This document shows positions 44,583-53,272 of a stretch of DNA of 64,000 nucleotides, in pieces. The stretch spans positions 39,968-103,967 of the forward strand of contig NZ_JNXC01000025.1 of assembly GCF_000716595.1 (NCBI RefSeq). The letters run 5' to 3'. Source of the DNA: Saccharothrix sp. NRRL B-16314 (GTDB taxonomy: Bacteria; Actinomycetota; Actinomycetes; Mycobacteriales; Pseudonocardiaceae). Under the pieces are notes generated by a model. It had not been told where the DNA came from, did not search any database, and saw nothing but the letters and a program-made list of their open reading frames with translations. The stretch's first letter is position 1; every line of letters starts with the position of its first letter. A program made the position numbers and the translations under genes.

Positions 44583-44770
44583 GGCTTTCGTCAGTTCTCG
44601 TAGAAGTAGCCGGTCACGCCGACCACGAGGTCGAGGGTGCCGTCGCCGCCGCTGTGGAACCGTGCCCACGAGTGCGGGGTGACGGCGAGGTTGGTGACCC
44701 GTGACGAGCACCGCGCCCGTGCTGCAGCCCACGGGTTCCACGTCCACGCCAGGTAGCTGATAGGGCGCGC
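44583..44770 (-). pseudogene. Mosaic remnant: GH5 tail and beta-sandwich tail
   Basis: Minus-strand sequence gives ISYLAWTWNPW and, after a frame change, GCSTGAVLVT, which matches the last active-site region of GH5 endoglucanases (compare YLPWTWTPWGCSTGAVLI in the gene at 24277). It is followed by NLAVTPHSWARFHSGGDGT and VVGVTGYFYEN, like the end of a different secreted beta-domain. Two unrelated 3' ends have been spliced together, evidence of deletion. Confidence 0.6.
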
Positions 44771-45384
44771 GTTGCGCACGGTCGCGCGCGTCCAGTTTGG
44801 ACATGGCGCGCTGCACGTGGGCGCGAACGGTGAAGGGGCTGAGGTACATCCGATCGGCGATCTCCACATTGGACAGGCCGGTCGCGACGAGAGCGACCAT
44901 CTAGCGTTCGAGCGGCGTGAGTGCGGCGAGCTGTTCGGGATGGCGTGGTGGGGTGTCGACCGGTGTGGCGAGGAAACGGGCCACCAGGGAGCGGGTCGCC
45001 GCCGGGGACAGGAGGGTGTCGCCGTTGGCGAATCGTGCGCACGGCGTCGAGCAGGCCTTGCGCCTCGATCCCCTTGCCGATGAAGCCGCTGGCTCCGGCA
45101 CGCAGGGCTTGTGCGATGTACTCGTCGGTCTCGTAGGTGGTGAGGATCAGGACGCGGGTAGCACGCAGATCCGGATCAGCGCAGATCTCCGCGGTGGCGG
45201 CGAGGCCGTCGGTGCCGGGCATCCGGATGTCCGTGATCACCACGTCCGGGCGCAACTTGCGGGTGAGGGCCACCGCCTCCCTGCCGTCGCCCACCTCTCC
45301 GACCACGGCGATGTCGTCGGCGCTGTCGAGGAGGGTGCGAAAAGCGCCGCGCAGCAACGCCTGATCGTCGGCGAGGATTGTCAC
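44771..45384 (-). pseudogene. Broken NarL/LuxR-family response regulator
   Basis: The receiver domain is intact (TILADDQALLRG, VVITDIRMPGTDGL with the phospho-Asp, LTTYETDEYI, GASGFIGKGIE). After LLDAVRTI a single inserted base near 45035 shifts the frame; the continuation, ANGDTLLSPAATRSLV...LTPLER, ends at a TAG (44901-44903), and the HTH follows as MVALVATGLSNVEIADRMYLSPFTVRAHVQRAMSKL. With both lesions no functional protein should form. No partner kinase is adjacent. Confidence 0.85.
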
Positions 45385-45840
45385 TCTCCGAGTTCCGGTC
45401 AGCGGCGGTGGTGACGGTTGTCATCGGAGGGTCGGCGCGCATGGGCCGAGGGTGTACGACTGGGCCCGGTGCCGATCCGGGCCGGACCGGCTGGCGGGCC
45501 AGGCGCGGGTCCCGCATGTCGTCGACGCCGCCAGCCACGTCCGGGCCTGGTCTTGCTTCCGCGGCCGACGACGACACCAAGCTCGTCTCAGCCCCTACAA
45601 ACGCCGCGGCTACCCACGCGACTGACTGCCGTTGCATTGCAGTACTGGGCGTTCCTGGCGGAGCGCTACGTCCTCCTGCCTGTTCCGATCCGGCACACGC
45701 TGCCGGAACTGCTGCGAAGCGAACCGGTGTGAGCCCTGCTCCAGGAGTTGCGTGAGGACGCGAATGCCACCAGGTACGCGCAGGCGAAGATCCCCAGGGC
45801 GCCGAGTCGGCCGTAGGTCAGGCTGCCGTGCGCGACGTTC
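45385..45840. other. Spacer with a short membrane-protein remnant
   Basis: No intact gene. A minus-strand fragment LGALGIFACAYLVAFASSRNSW near 45750-45825 looks like one transmembrane segment of a lost protein. Otherwise nothing recognized. Confidence 0.4.
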
Positions 45841-47055
45841 TCACCGCGACGTGCCGGACAGCGCCTGGGCTCGCTGACCGCCCGCCTCCGTCGCCGGCCG
45901 ATGGCCGCGGATCCTGCGGACCAGACCGAGGAGGACCGAACGCAGCGCCTCGGCCCGACGGCTGGACGGGACGAACATCTGCTGCTTGAGCCGCGCGGTG
46001 CGCTGGTGCTTGGTGATGAACGGACGCAGCCCGGCCTCCCAGGCGTCCAGAGCAGCGGCGAGGTCGTCGGGGTGTTCCAGCAGGGCCGCGCCCAGTGCGG
46101 CGCCGCCGCGAAGCGAGGACGTGGCACCCATGCCCGAGTAGAGGTTCATGCACCACGCCGCATCCCCCACCAGCACGACCCGCCCCGTGCTCCACCGCGG
46201 CATCCGCACCTGGTGCACCGAGTCGAACAGGTGGTCAGGGGCCTTTTCCAGGGAGTCCAGGACGTGCCGCACCACGGGATCGTCCATTCCGGAGAAGACC
46301 GAGCGCAGCCGCTGGACCCGCGACCCGCTGAACTGCTCCTGGATGTCTGCCGTCCGGTACGTCAGCAGCGCGGTGGGCGCGTGGTCGGCGAGCCCGAACA
46401 CCCACACCGCCCGCTTCGCGCGCGCGATGATGATGCTGTCACTCGCCTCGTACGAGGGCACCTGTTCCTTCAGCTGGAAGGCGCAGATCATCGCGTTCCA
46501 CGTGGTCAGGTAGTCCTCGTGCGGACCGAACACGATCCGGCGCACGCTCGAGCGCATCCCGTCCGCGCCGACGACCAGGTCGAAGCTCTCGCGGTACCGC
46601 GCACCGGTGCCGGCCTTCTCGAGCAGGACCTGCACTTCGGCAGGACCCTCGGTGATCGCGACCGGGGTGGTCGCGAACCGCACCTCGACCGCGTCCTCGG
46701 TCCCGTCGCCGGTGATGCTCTGCCACAGCGCGGCCTCGATGTCGCCGCGCAGCACCGCTGCCGGCTCCCCGGGCTGGTCCAGGAATCCCAAAGCCGGCCT
46801 GCGCCTGCCCCGACGATCCACCGACCACGAGTTCCCGCCCGCCCTCTGCTCCGGGTTCCGGGTGTGCAGGTGGTCGGCGATCCCCAGATCGACCGCGGCC
46901 TGCCGACCCTCCGGGAACAACCCGACGAAGTAGCCCCCGGTCCGCCGCTCCGGTGCCCGTTCGACGATCACCGGCGTCCACCCGGCCCGGCTCAGCCCGA
47001 TCGCCGCGGACATCCCTGCGATCCCGAGCCCCACCACCAGTGCTCTCTTCCGCAT
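45841..47055 (-). CDS. FAD-dependent monooxygenase, copy 1
   Basis: 404-residue PHBH-fold flavin monooxygenase. The FAD motif VVGLGIAGMSAAIGL is at the N-terminus, and DLVVGADGMRSSVR (DG motif) and VVLVGDAAWCMNLYSGMG (GD motif) follow. It is closely similar along its whole length to the next upstream gene, from RALVVGLGIAGMSAAIGL to the terminal ALSGT(S/A)R, so the two are tandem duplicates. It starts 5 bp after that gene's stop. Relatives include TetX-, Rox- and polyketide-hydroxylase-type enzymes that hydroxylate aromatic substrates or inactivate antibiotics; the substrate is unknown. Confidence 0.9.
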   Translation of the reverse strand: MRKRALVVGLGIAGMSAAIGLSRAGWTPVIVERAPERRTGGYFVGLFPEGRQAAVDLGIADHLHTRNPEQRAGGNSWSVDRRGRRRPALGFLDQPGEPAAVLRGDIEAALWQSITGDGTEDAVEVRFATTPVAITEGPAEVQVLLEKAGTGARYRESFDLVVGADGMRSSVRRIVFGPHEDYLTTWNAMICAFQLKEQVPSYEASDSIIIARAKRAVWVFGLADHAPTALLTYRTADIQEQFSGSRVQRLRSVFSGMDDPVVRHVLDSLEKAPDHLFDSVHQVRMPRWSTGRVVLVGDAAWCMNLYSGMGATSSLRGGAALGAALLEHPDDLAAALDAWEAGLRPFITKHQRTARLKQQMFVPSSRRAEALRSVLLGLVRRIRGHRPATEAGGQRAQALSGTSR

Positions 47056-47060
47056 GGTCG

Positions 47061-48281
47061 TCACCGCGCCGTGCCGGACAGGGCGGCCGGAGCCGACGAT
47101 GCGGTGTACTCCGCCGTCATCCGACGGTGGACGACCTTGCGGATCAGTTCGAGGACAACCGAAACCAGCACCTCTGCCGGGCGGCTGGACGGGACGAACC
47201 GCTGTTGCTTGACCCGTGCGGAGCGCCGCTGCCTGGTGATGTAGGGGCGCAGGCCGGTCTCCCAGGCGTCCAGAGCGGCGGCGAGGTCGCCGGGGTGCTC
47301 CCGCAGGGCCACGCCCAGTGCGGCGCCGCCGCGCAGCGAGGACGAGGAGCCCATCGCCGAGTAGGTGTTCATGCACCAGGCCGCGTCCCCCACCAGCACG
47401 ACCCGCGCCGTGCTCCACCGGGGCATCTTCACCTGGTGGATCGAGTCGAACACGTGGTCAGGTGCCTCCTCCAGGGAGTCCAGGACGTGGCGCACCACGG
47501 GATCGTCGTCCATCCCGGAGAAGGCCGCGCGCACCTGCTCGATCGACGGCCCGGCGAACCGGTCCGGGGTGTCCTCGGTGCGGTAGGTCAGCCATGCGCA
47601 GGGCGCGTGGTCGGCGAGTCCGAACACCCACATCGCGCGCTTGGGGCGCGAGACGATGATGCTGTCGCTCGCCTCGTAGGAGGGAACCTGCTCCTTCATC
47701 TGGAACGCGCAGATCATCGCCTTCCAGTTCGTCAGGTAGTCCTCGTCCGGACCGAACACCATCCTGCGCACGCTCGAGCGCATCCCGTCCGCGCCGACCA
47801 CGAGATCGAAGTCCTCGCGGTACTGCTTCCCGGTGCCGGCGTCCTCGAGCAGGACCCGCACCCCGCCGGCGCCTTCGGTGATCTCGACCGGAGTGGTCGT
47901 GAACCGCACCTCGACCGCGTCCTCGGTCCCGTCGCCGGTGATGCCCTGCCACAACGCGGCCTCGATGTCGCCGCGCAGCACCGCTGCCAGCCCGCTGGGC
48001 GCGTCCAGCAAGCCCAGAGCCGGCTTCCGCCTGCCCCGGCGATCCACCGACCACGAGTTCCCGCCCGGTCGCCATTCCGGGTTGCGGGTGTGCAGGTGGT
48101 CGGCGATCCCCAGGTCGGCCGCGGCCTCCACGCCCTCCGGGAACATGAAGATGAAGTAGCCCCCCGTCCGACGCTCGGCTGCTCGTTCGACGATCACGGG
48201 TGTCCAACCCGCCCGGCGCAGCCCGATGGCCGCGGACATCCCCGCGATCCCGAGCCCCACCACTAGTGCCCTCTTCTGCAT
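47061..48281 (-). CDS. FAD-dependent monooxygenase, copy 2
   Basis: 406 residues from the ATG at 48281. Same motifs as its neighbour: VVGLGIAGMSAAIGL, LVVGADGMRSSVRRMV and VVLVGDAAWCMNTYSAMG. The differences cluster in the substrate-side region (IIVSRPKRAMWVFG, APCAWLTYRTEDTPDRF) and the C-terminus. It lies 40 bp after the MDR oxidoreductase stop, in the operon driven from the TetR operator at 49290. Probably oxidizes the same class of compound. Confidence 0.9.
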   Translation of the reverse strand: MQKRALVVGLGIAGMSAAIGLRRAGWTPVIVERAAERRTGGYFIFMFPEGVEAAADLGIADHLHTRNPEWRPGGNSWSVDRRGRRKPALGLLDAPSGLAAVLRGDIEAALWQGITGDGTEDAVEVRFTTTPVEITEGAGGVRVLLEDAGTGKQYREDFDLVVGADGMRSSVRRMVFGPDEDYLTNWKAMICAFQMKEQVPSYEASDSIIVSRPKRAMWVFGLADHAPCAWLTYRTEDTPDRFAGPSIEQVRAAFSGMDDDPVVRHVLDSLEEAPDHVFDSIHQVKMPRWSTARVVLVGDAAWCMNTYSAMGSSSSLRGGAALGVALREHPGDLAAALDAWETGLRPYITRQRRSARVKQQRFVPSSRPAEVLVSVVLELIRKVVHRRMTAEYTASSAPAALSGTAR

Positions 48282-48321
48282 GGCTTTCCCCTCGCCGATC
48301 ACGTTCTGATGGATGGACGGC

Positions 48322-49281
48322 TCAATCCGGCACGACGACGGCGCGGGTGCGGCCGGTGTGCGCCCACGCCTCACCGACCCGGCTCAGCGGGAACGCGGTG
48401 TAGGGCAGCTGCAGGGACCCGTCGGCGAAGCGGGCCATGATCTCGGGCGCCTCGGCGAACATCTCCTCGGCGGACCGCGATCCGACGCCGCTCCCGGTGA
48501 TCCGGATTCGCCTGCTGCGCAGCAGGTCCGCGGGCAGCGACGCCTTCGAGCCCGCGAGCGAGCCGATCTGCACGTAGGCCGTGTTCGCCTCGGTGTCCTC
48601 GCCGCTGCGACCCAGCGCGGTGAAGGCGGCCTCGGCGACGGGTCCCCACAGATAGTCCAGCACGAGACCGGGCGACGTCTCGGACACCGCGTCGGCCAGG
48701 GCGTTCTCCATGCCTTCGGGTCCGTTGTGGGCCAGCGACACGGTCGTCGCTCCCCCGCAGCGCAGCCGCTCCAGCACCTCCGGATCGCGCCCGGCGGCGA
48801 TGACCCGCTCCGCTCCGAGCGCCAACGCCCCCTGCACGGCAAGGCTGCCCGACATCCCCGTGGCACCCAGCACCAGCACGGTGCCCAACGTCCCCATTTC
48901 CTTGCGTCGCGCGGTGAGGACCATCCAGCCCGACAGGCCGGGGTTCATACCTGCGGCGATCACGAGTGGATCCGCTCCCTCCGGAACCTCCGCCTGGAAG
49001 GGAGCGACCAGCCACTCGGCCATCGTTCCGAAGGGCGGACGCGCGTATCCGGTGTAGACCAGGCGCCCGTCGCCGGTGCGAGCGACCGCGTCGATGCCCG
49101 GCACCATCGGATACGTCATCTGCCCGCGGCTGTAGTGCCGCCCGGTGGCCAGCCCGCGAACGATGTTGTGCAGGCCGGCACCGACGAGGTGCAGTGGCTC
49201 GTGACCGGGTGGGACCGTCGGCTCGGGGAAGACACCGCAGACGGGTGACGTGTCAGGGGTGGTGACGATCGCAGCACGCAT
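48322..49281 (-). CDS. MDR-family quinone/enone oxidoreductase
   Basis: 319 residues. It has the medium-chain dehydrogenase fold with the NAD(P) loop VLVLGATGMSGSLAVQGALALGA and the N-terminal GroES-like region (GAGLHNIVRGLATG). The catalytic zinc ligands and the structural zinc cysteines of alcohol dehydrogenases are missing, so it is a zinc-independent quinone oxidoreductase-like enzyme. Start ATG with AAGGAG upstream, 8 bp inside the TetR operator border. First gene of the operon with the two monooxygenases. Confidence 0.9.
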   Translation of the reverse strand: MRAAIVTTPDTSPVCGVFPEPTVPPGHEPLHLVGAGLHNIVRGLATGRHYSRGQMTYPMVPGIDAVARTGDGRLVYTGYARPPFGTMAEWLVAPFQAEVPEGADPLVIAAGMNPGLSGWMVLTARRKEMGTLGTVLVLGATGMSGSLAVQGALALGAERVIAAGRDPEVLERLRCGGATTVSLAHNGPEGMENALADAVSETSPGLVLDYLWGPVAEAAFTALGRSGEDTEANTAYVQIGSLAGSKASLPADLLRSRRIRITGSGVGSRSAEEMFAEAPEIMARFADGSLQLPYTAFPLSRVGEAWAHTGRTRAVVVPD

Positions 49282-49289
49282 CAGGTCTC

Positions 49290-49337
49290 CTTAACTAAGT
49301 TCAACGCTGTAGCCCAGCGTGCCTGAACAGTGTTAAG
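49290..49337. promoter_or_regulatory. Paired TetR-type operator, divergent promoter
   Basis: CTTAACTAAGTTCA and TGAACAGTGTTAAG form an inverted pair; each half is itself an imperfect dyad (TTAAC-N3-GTTCA). The two centres are 33 bp apart, about three helical turns. The region separates the MDR operon from the TetR gene. The same pair occurs at 54736-54781. Confidence 0.8.
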
Positions 49338-49346
49338 TTGTCAAAC

Positions 49347-49985
49347 ATGACCAAGGGCCTCACTCGGGAGCGGATCATCACGGCGGCGCTTGAGCTGCTC
49401 GACGACCAGGGCATGGACGCCCTCACCGTTCGCGCGCTCGCCTCCCGGTTGGACGTCCGGGCCCCCGCCCTCTACTGGCACGTGCGCAACAAGCAGGAAC
49501 TGCTCGACGAGATGGCCACCGAGGTCATGCGCCGAGTGAGCAGCGCGTTCGCCGCGATCCCGCCCGGCGACGGCTGGCGCGACGACCTCACCGCCTACGC
49601 CCGCGTCCTGCGCTCGGAGTACCTGCTCCACCGCGACGGGGCCCGCATTTTCAGCGGCACCCGGATCACCGACCCGGACGTGGTCCGCATGAAGGAGCCG
49701 TTGTTCGAACGCTGGACCGCGGCCGGGTGGAAGCCCGTCGACGCCGACGACGCCGTCGACGTGGTCACCGCGTTCGTCGTCGGCTTCGTCATCGAGGAGC
49801 AGGAGCGGCGCCAGTCCACCGCGACCGATCCGACGCGCTACTCGACCACCGAGCGCGACGCCTGGCTCGGCGAAGGCGCGTCACTGGTGAAGGAGGCCGG
49901 GCGCCTCCACGACGACGGCGACCAGCGGTTCGAACGGCATCTCGGCATCGTCCTCAACGGGCTCGCCGCCCGACCGGATGCGTGA
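49347..49985 (+). CDS. TetR-family repressor (TetR_C1 type)
   Basis: 212 residues from the ATG at 49347. N-terminal HTH (LTVRALASRLDVRAPALYWHVRNKQELLDEMATEV), whose YWHVRNK recognition segment is typical of the TetR_C1 branch that includes tetracycline-efflux repressors. The ligand domain contains DAVDVVTAFVVGFVIEEQERRQ. Its gene starts within 10 bp of the paired operator, so it is probably autoregulated and controls the divergent oxidoreductase operon. The same operator before the distal exporter widens its regulon. Confidence 0.93.
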   Translation: MTKGLTRERIITAALELLDDQGMDALTVRALASRLDVRAPALYWHVRNKQELLDEMATEVMRRVSSAFAAIPPGDGWRDDLTAYARVLRSEYLLHRDGARIFSGTRITDPDVVRMKEPLFERWTAAGWKPVDADDAVDVVTAFVVGFVIEEQERRQSTATDPTRYSTTERDAWLGEGASLVKEAGRLHDDGDQRFERHLGIVLNGLAARPDA

Positions 49986-50069
49986 GTCCTCCGCGCCTGC
50001 GCGTCAGCACGGTTGCAATCGCCGCTCGCGGAAGCATCGCTATCAGCAACGCACTGGCGCCCGCGATTG

Positions 50070-50215
50070 CGGCGCGAAGCCCACCTGTATGCGCTCGTGG
50101 TGATCGAGCACGCCAACAGCCGCATCCGCGTCCTGGGCGCCACCGCGCACCCGACCGCCTCATGGATCACCCAAACCGCCAGGAACCTCGGGGTGGACCT
50201 CGAAGACGACTCCCG
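50070..50215 (+). pseudogene. Integrase-core transposase fragment inside a TetR duplicate
   Basis: LYALVVIEHANSRIRVLGATAHPTASWITQTARNL matches the first-Asp segment of helix-turn-helix/rve transposases (lfvl.vIeh.tRrvhilGvT.hPT..WtaQqARNL). Only about 45 codons remain. The same family left the fragment at 10985-11290; the two fragments cover neighbouring parts of the protein. Surrounding sequence to 50610 has no gene. Confidence 0.65.
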
Positions 50216-50611
50216 CGCACCGTCACGCACACGAGCCACCGGCCCCGCACCACCCCCGAGAACACCACCGGCAACACCGACGCCCGAGGCACCGCCGAAC
50301 CGTTTCGGGTCGTCCTCCGCCACGAGGACGCGCGTGCTCACTGTCTGTCCACTCAGACGGTCGCCAACGCCGCGGTGGGCCCGAGCCTGCTCGCCCGCAC
50401 GGCCGGGTAGAGGACGGCGCGAACCACTGTCCGCCCAGCCACAACCGCACACCGGGCGTCCGCGCTTCCAGTCGCTGCGCGGCCAGCGAGCCGAGCACGA
50501 CCAACGGACGTCGTTGTGTCGCAACGGTAAACCACGCTCCATTGTGGATTGAACCGCCGAGTGTGGCGAGCAGCCCCTCCCCTGCGGCCAAGACCGCGAT
50601 GCTGCCGGTGC

Positions 50612-50908
50612 ATGAAGGAGCCGTTGTTCGAACGCTGGGCCGAGTCAGGCTGGTCGCCCGCCGACCCGGACGACGCCATCGACCTGGTCACGGCGTTCGT
50701 CGTCGGCTTCGTCATCGAGGAACAGGAGCAGCACCAGGCCGCCAGGGCCGATCCATCGCGCTACTCGATCAACCAGCGCGACGCCCGGCTTGACGAAGGC
50801 ACGTCACGTGTCAAGCAGGCCGGGCATCTCCAGGACGAGGGCGCCCAGCGGTTCGAACGGCACCTCGGCATGGTCCTCGACGGGATCGCCGCCCGGCCGG
50901 ACGCGTGA
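50612..50908 (+). pseudogene. C-terminal half of a duplicated TetR gene
   Basis: 98 residues from MKEPLFERWAESGWSPADPDDAIDLVTAFVVGFVIEEQE to RHLGMVLDGIAARPDA, nearly matching the C-terminal half of the TetR at 49347. The HTH half has been replaced by the transposase fragment and spacer. Evidence of tandem duplication of the regulator followed by decay, parallel to the duplicated monooxygenase genes across the operator. It ends 1 bp before the convergent MFS gene. Confidence 0.85.
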
Positions 50909-50909
50909 C

Positions 50910-52337
50910 TCACCGGCGCCTGCGCACCAGCACCGTCGCGAGCACCGCGGCCGCGACGAGCGCCGCGCCACCCATCAGGATGTAGAGCTGCACCCCGGCC
51001 AGGGAGTTCGCGGCGACCCCCGCGACGAGCGAGTCGGTGGCTGTCGCGTTGAGCACCATCACGCCGACGACGTTGAGCACGACCGACCCGACGCAGAGCA
51101 CGACCGCCACCAGGCTGCCGATCGCACCGTGGTTCTCGGGCGGCGTCATGACGGTCGCGAGGTTGAAGCTGGAGGCGATGCCCGCGCCCGCGGCCACACC
51201 GAGCAGGGTGGCGCAGACCAGCCCGACCGGGAGCACCGAGACGCCCACGAGCATCCCGAACGTGGCCAACAGGCCCACCGCGATACCGGCGAACAGCGTG
51301 CGCGCCGGACCGATCCGGGACGCGAGAACACCTGACACCGGACCACCGATCATGATCCCGACCGCGGACAGCACGAACAACGCGAGCACCACGTCGCCGC
51401 CGCCGAGGCCGTAGCCGAGGCCGAGCTCGGGCGGCACTTCCGCGACAAGGCTCTTCAGCTGCAACATGCTCTGCACCGCACCGGCCATGAGCGCCACCGC
51501 TCCCAGCGTCAACGCCAGCAACCCGCTGTGCCCACGCAGGTCGACGATCGGCTCGGGGACCCGCAGCACATGCCGCACACCGGCGGCCAGCGCGATGACG
51601 CCGCCGACCAGCGCGGCCAGCAGACCTGGGTTCGCCCAGCCCACGTCCGGGGCCATGCTGACGCTACCGAGCACCGCGACCAGACCGGAACCGAGCAGCA
51701 GCGCCCCGGCGAGGTCGACCGACCCTCCGGAGCGGATCGGCGGCTCCGGGATGAACAGCCGCACGGTGACCGCGCAGACCATCGCAAGAGCGGCGGCGAC
51801 GACGAAGACGCTCCGGTAGCCGAACGCGTCGATCGCCGGGTTCAGCAGGAACATCGCGGGGATCCCCAGTACCGACGCGCCTGTGGTCACGACGCCGACG
51901 GCGGCCATCCCGACCCGCGGGGTGCAGACCTGCCGGGTGATCGCCACCGTGAGCAGGACCGCTCCCATGGCCGCCCCCTGCAGGAACCGCCCGAGCACGA
52001 AGACGACGACGTTCGGCGCGACCAGGCAGACCAGCGATCCCACAAGTGTGACGAGCATGGTGACGACGAGGATTCGGCGCTTGCCGTGGATGTCGCCGTT
52101 GCGCCCGAGCAACGGCGCCCACATCGCGCCCGCCAGCATCGCGCTCGAGTTGAGCCACGCGGCCTGGTCGGTCTGGAAGTGCCGCATCATGTCCGGCAAC
52201 GCCAGCAGCGGAGCGACGATGACCACGTCGGCCAACAGGTTCGCCCCGACGAGGATCACCAACCAACCGACCAGTCGACCGCTCCACCTGTCCTCCGCGA
52301 CACCCGACGGGCGCACTAACGACGTGACTTGGCCCAT
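50910..52337 (-). CDS. MFS transporter, 14-TM drug-exporter type
   Basis: 475 residues from the ATG at 52337 (GGAGAG upstream). About 14 hydrophobic segments. Signatures include LLADVVIVAPLLALPDMMRHF in the first helix pair, RNGDIHGKRRIL (loop 2-3) and LGRFLQGAAMGAVLL, as in DHA2/EmrB-like exporters. The C-terminus is short and basic (VRRRR). No operator like the one before the next MFS gene was seen. It probably exports a hydrophobic compound; the substrate is unknown. Confidence 0.88.
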   Translation of the reverse strand: MGQVTSLVRPSGVAEDRWSGRLVGWLVILVGANLLADVVIVAPLLALPDMMRHFQTDQAAWLNSSAMLAGAMWAPLLGRNGDIHGKRRILVVTMLVTLVGSLVCLVAPNVVVFVLGRFLQGAAMGAVLLTVAITRQVCTPRVGMAAVGVVTTGASVLGIPAMFLLNPAIDAFGYRSVFVVAAALAMVCAVTVRLFIPEPPIRSGGSVDLAGALLLGSGLVAVLGSVSMAPDVGWANPGLLAALVGGVIALAAGVRHVLRVPEPIVDLRGHSGLLALTLGAVALMAGAVQSMLQLKSLVAEVPPELGLGYGLGGGDVVLALFVLSAVGIMIGGPVSGVLASRIGPARTLFAGIAVGLLATFGMLVGVSVLPVGLVCATLLGVAAGAGIASSFNLATVMTPPENHGAIGSLVAVVLCVGSVVLNVVGVMVLNATATDSLVAGVAANSLAGVQLYILMGGAALVAAAVLATVLVRRRR

Positions 52338-52428
52338 GAGTTCTCTCCAGGTAGTGGCAGCCGGGAACACCCGACCGCCTCGAGGGTTTCTTTCTCCTGT
52401 TCCAGGGAGCGCTCGGTCTGCAGCGCCA

Positions 52429-53164
52429 CTACCGCTCGCCCGCGACGGGGCGGCGGACGCGCACGCCGGCGGCGCCTCGGCGCACGTCGGAGTACACGTC
52501 CTCGAACGCGTCCAGGGCCGCGTCGTGTGCCGCGGCCACCTTCCGGCCGGACGCGCCCATCCGCATACAGGTCGCCGGATCGTCGAGCAGGGCGGTGAGC
52601 GCCGCGGCGAGGCCGACCACGTCTCCGGGGCGGTGCAGCAGGCCGTTCTGGACGAGGTGCGGGAGTGCGACCGCGTCGGCGGCCCCGAAGACGTGGGCCG
52701 GGTCCCGCCAGGCCCACCGCGAGACCCGGTCGGCGAGCACGTCCGGCACCTGGGCGTGCCGCAGCATGTTCTCCGGCATGAAGTGGTCGTGGCGACGGTC
52801 GGGTACCTGGCCGCGGACGGCCGCGAGCAGACCGCGCCCGACCTGGAAGTGCGACTGCACGTGCACGACGTCCGGGCGCAGCACCCGCTGCTCCCCCGCG
52901 TCCGCCGGGCCGGGCAGACAGGCGGAACCGTCCCTGGCCAGGGACGCGGTAGGAGCGCAGCCGGCGCACCGCCGGCACGGCGTCCCGCTGGACCGGCGAC
53001 GGGGCCGCACCGGTGTCGGACAGCGCCAGGACGTGCACATCGTGCCCCCGCCGGGCGAGGCCGGCGGCCAGTCGCGTGGTGAACCGGGCGGCACCGTTGA
53101 TGTCGGGCGGGCAGGTGTCGGCGCCGATCAGGACGCGCAGCGGACAGGTCGTGGTCGTTCCCAT
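52429..53164 (-). pseudogene. Degenerate family 4 glycosyltransferase
   Basis: It starts well (LRVLIGADTCPPDINGAARFTTRLAAGLARRGHDVHVLAL, the GT4 N-terminus). A frameshift near 52920 then moves the sequence to another frame (PDVVHVQSHFQVGRGLLAAV, HDHFMPENMLRHAQVPDVL). About 180 residues of the nucleotide-sugar domain, including the catalytic EX7E part, are deleted before the tail (GDVVGLAAALTALLDDPATCMRMG). It cannot be active. It is relic cargo between the two exporters. Confidence 0.8.
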
Positions 53165-53272
53165 GGGCACGGACACTCCTGGGATGGTCGGGGCGAGGTT
53201 CCCCACCACGATCTCGATCCTGGGTGAATCGTGATCACGATGCGGTTCGGAATTCGGTATGAGGCGCTGCGG

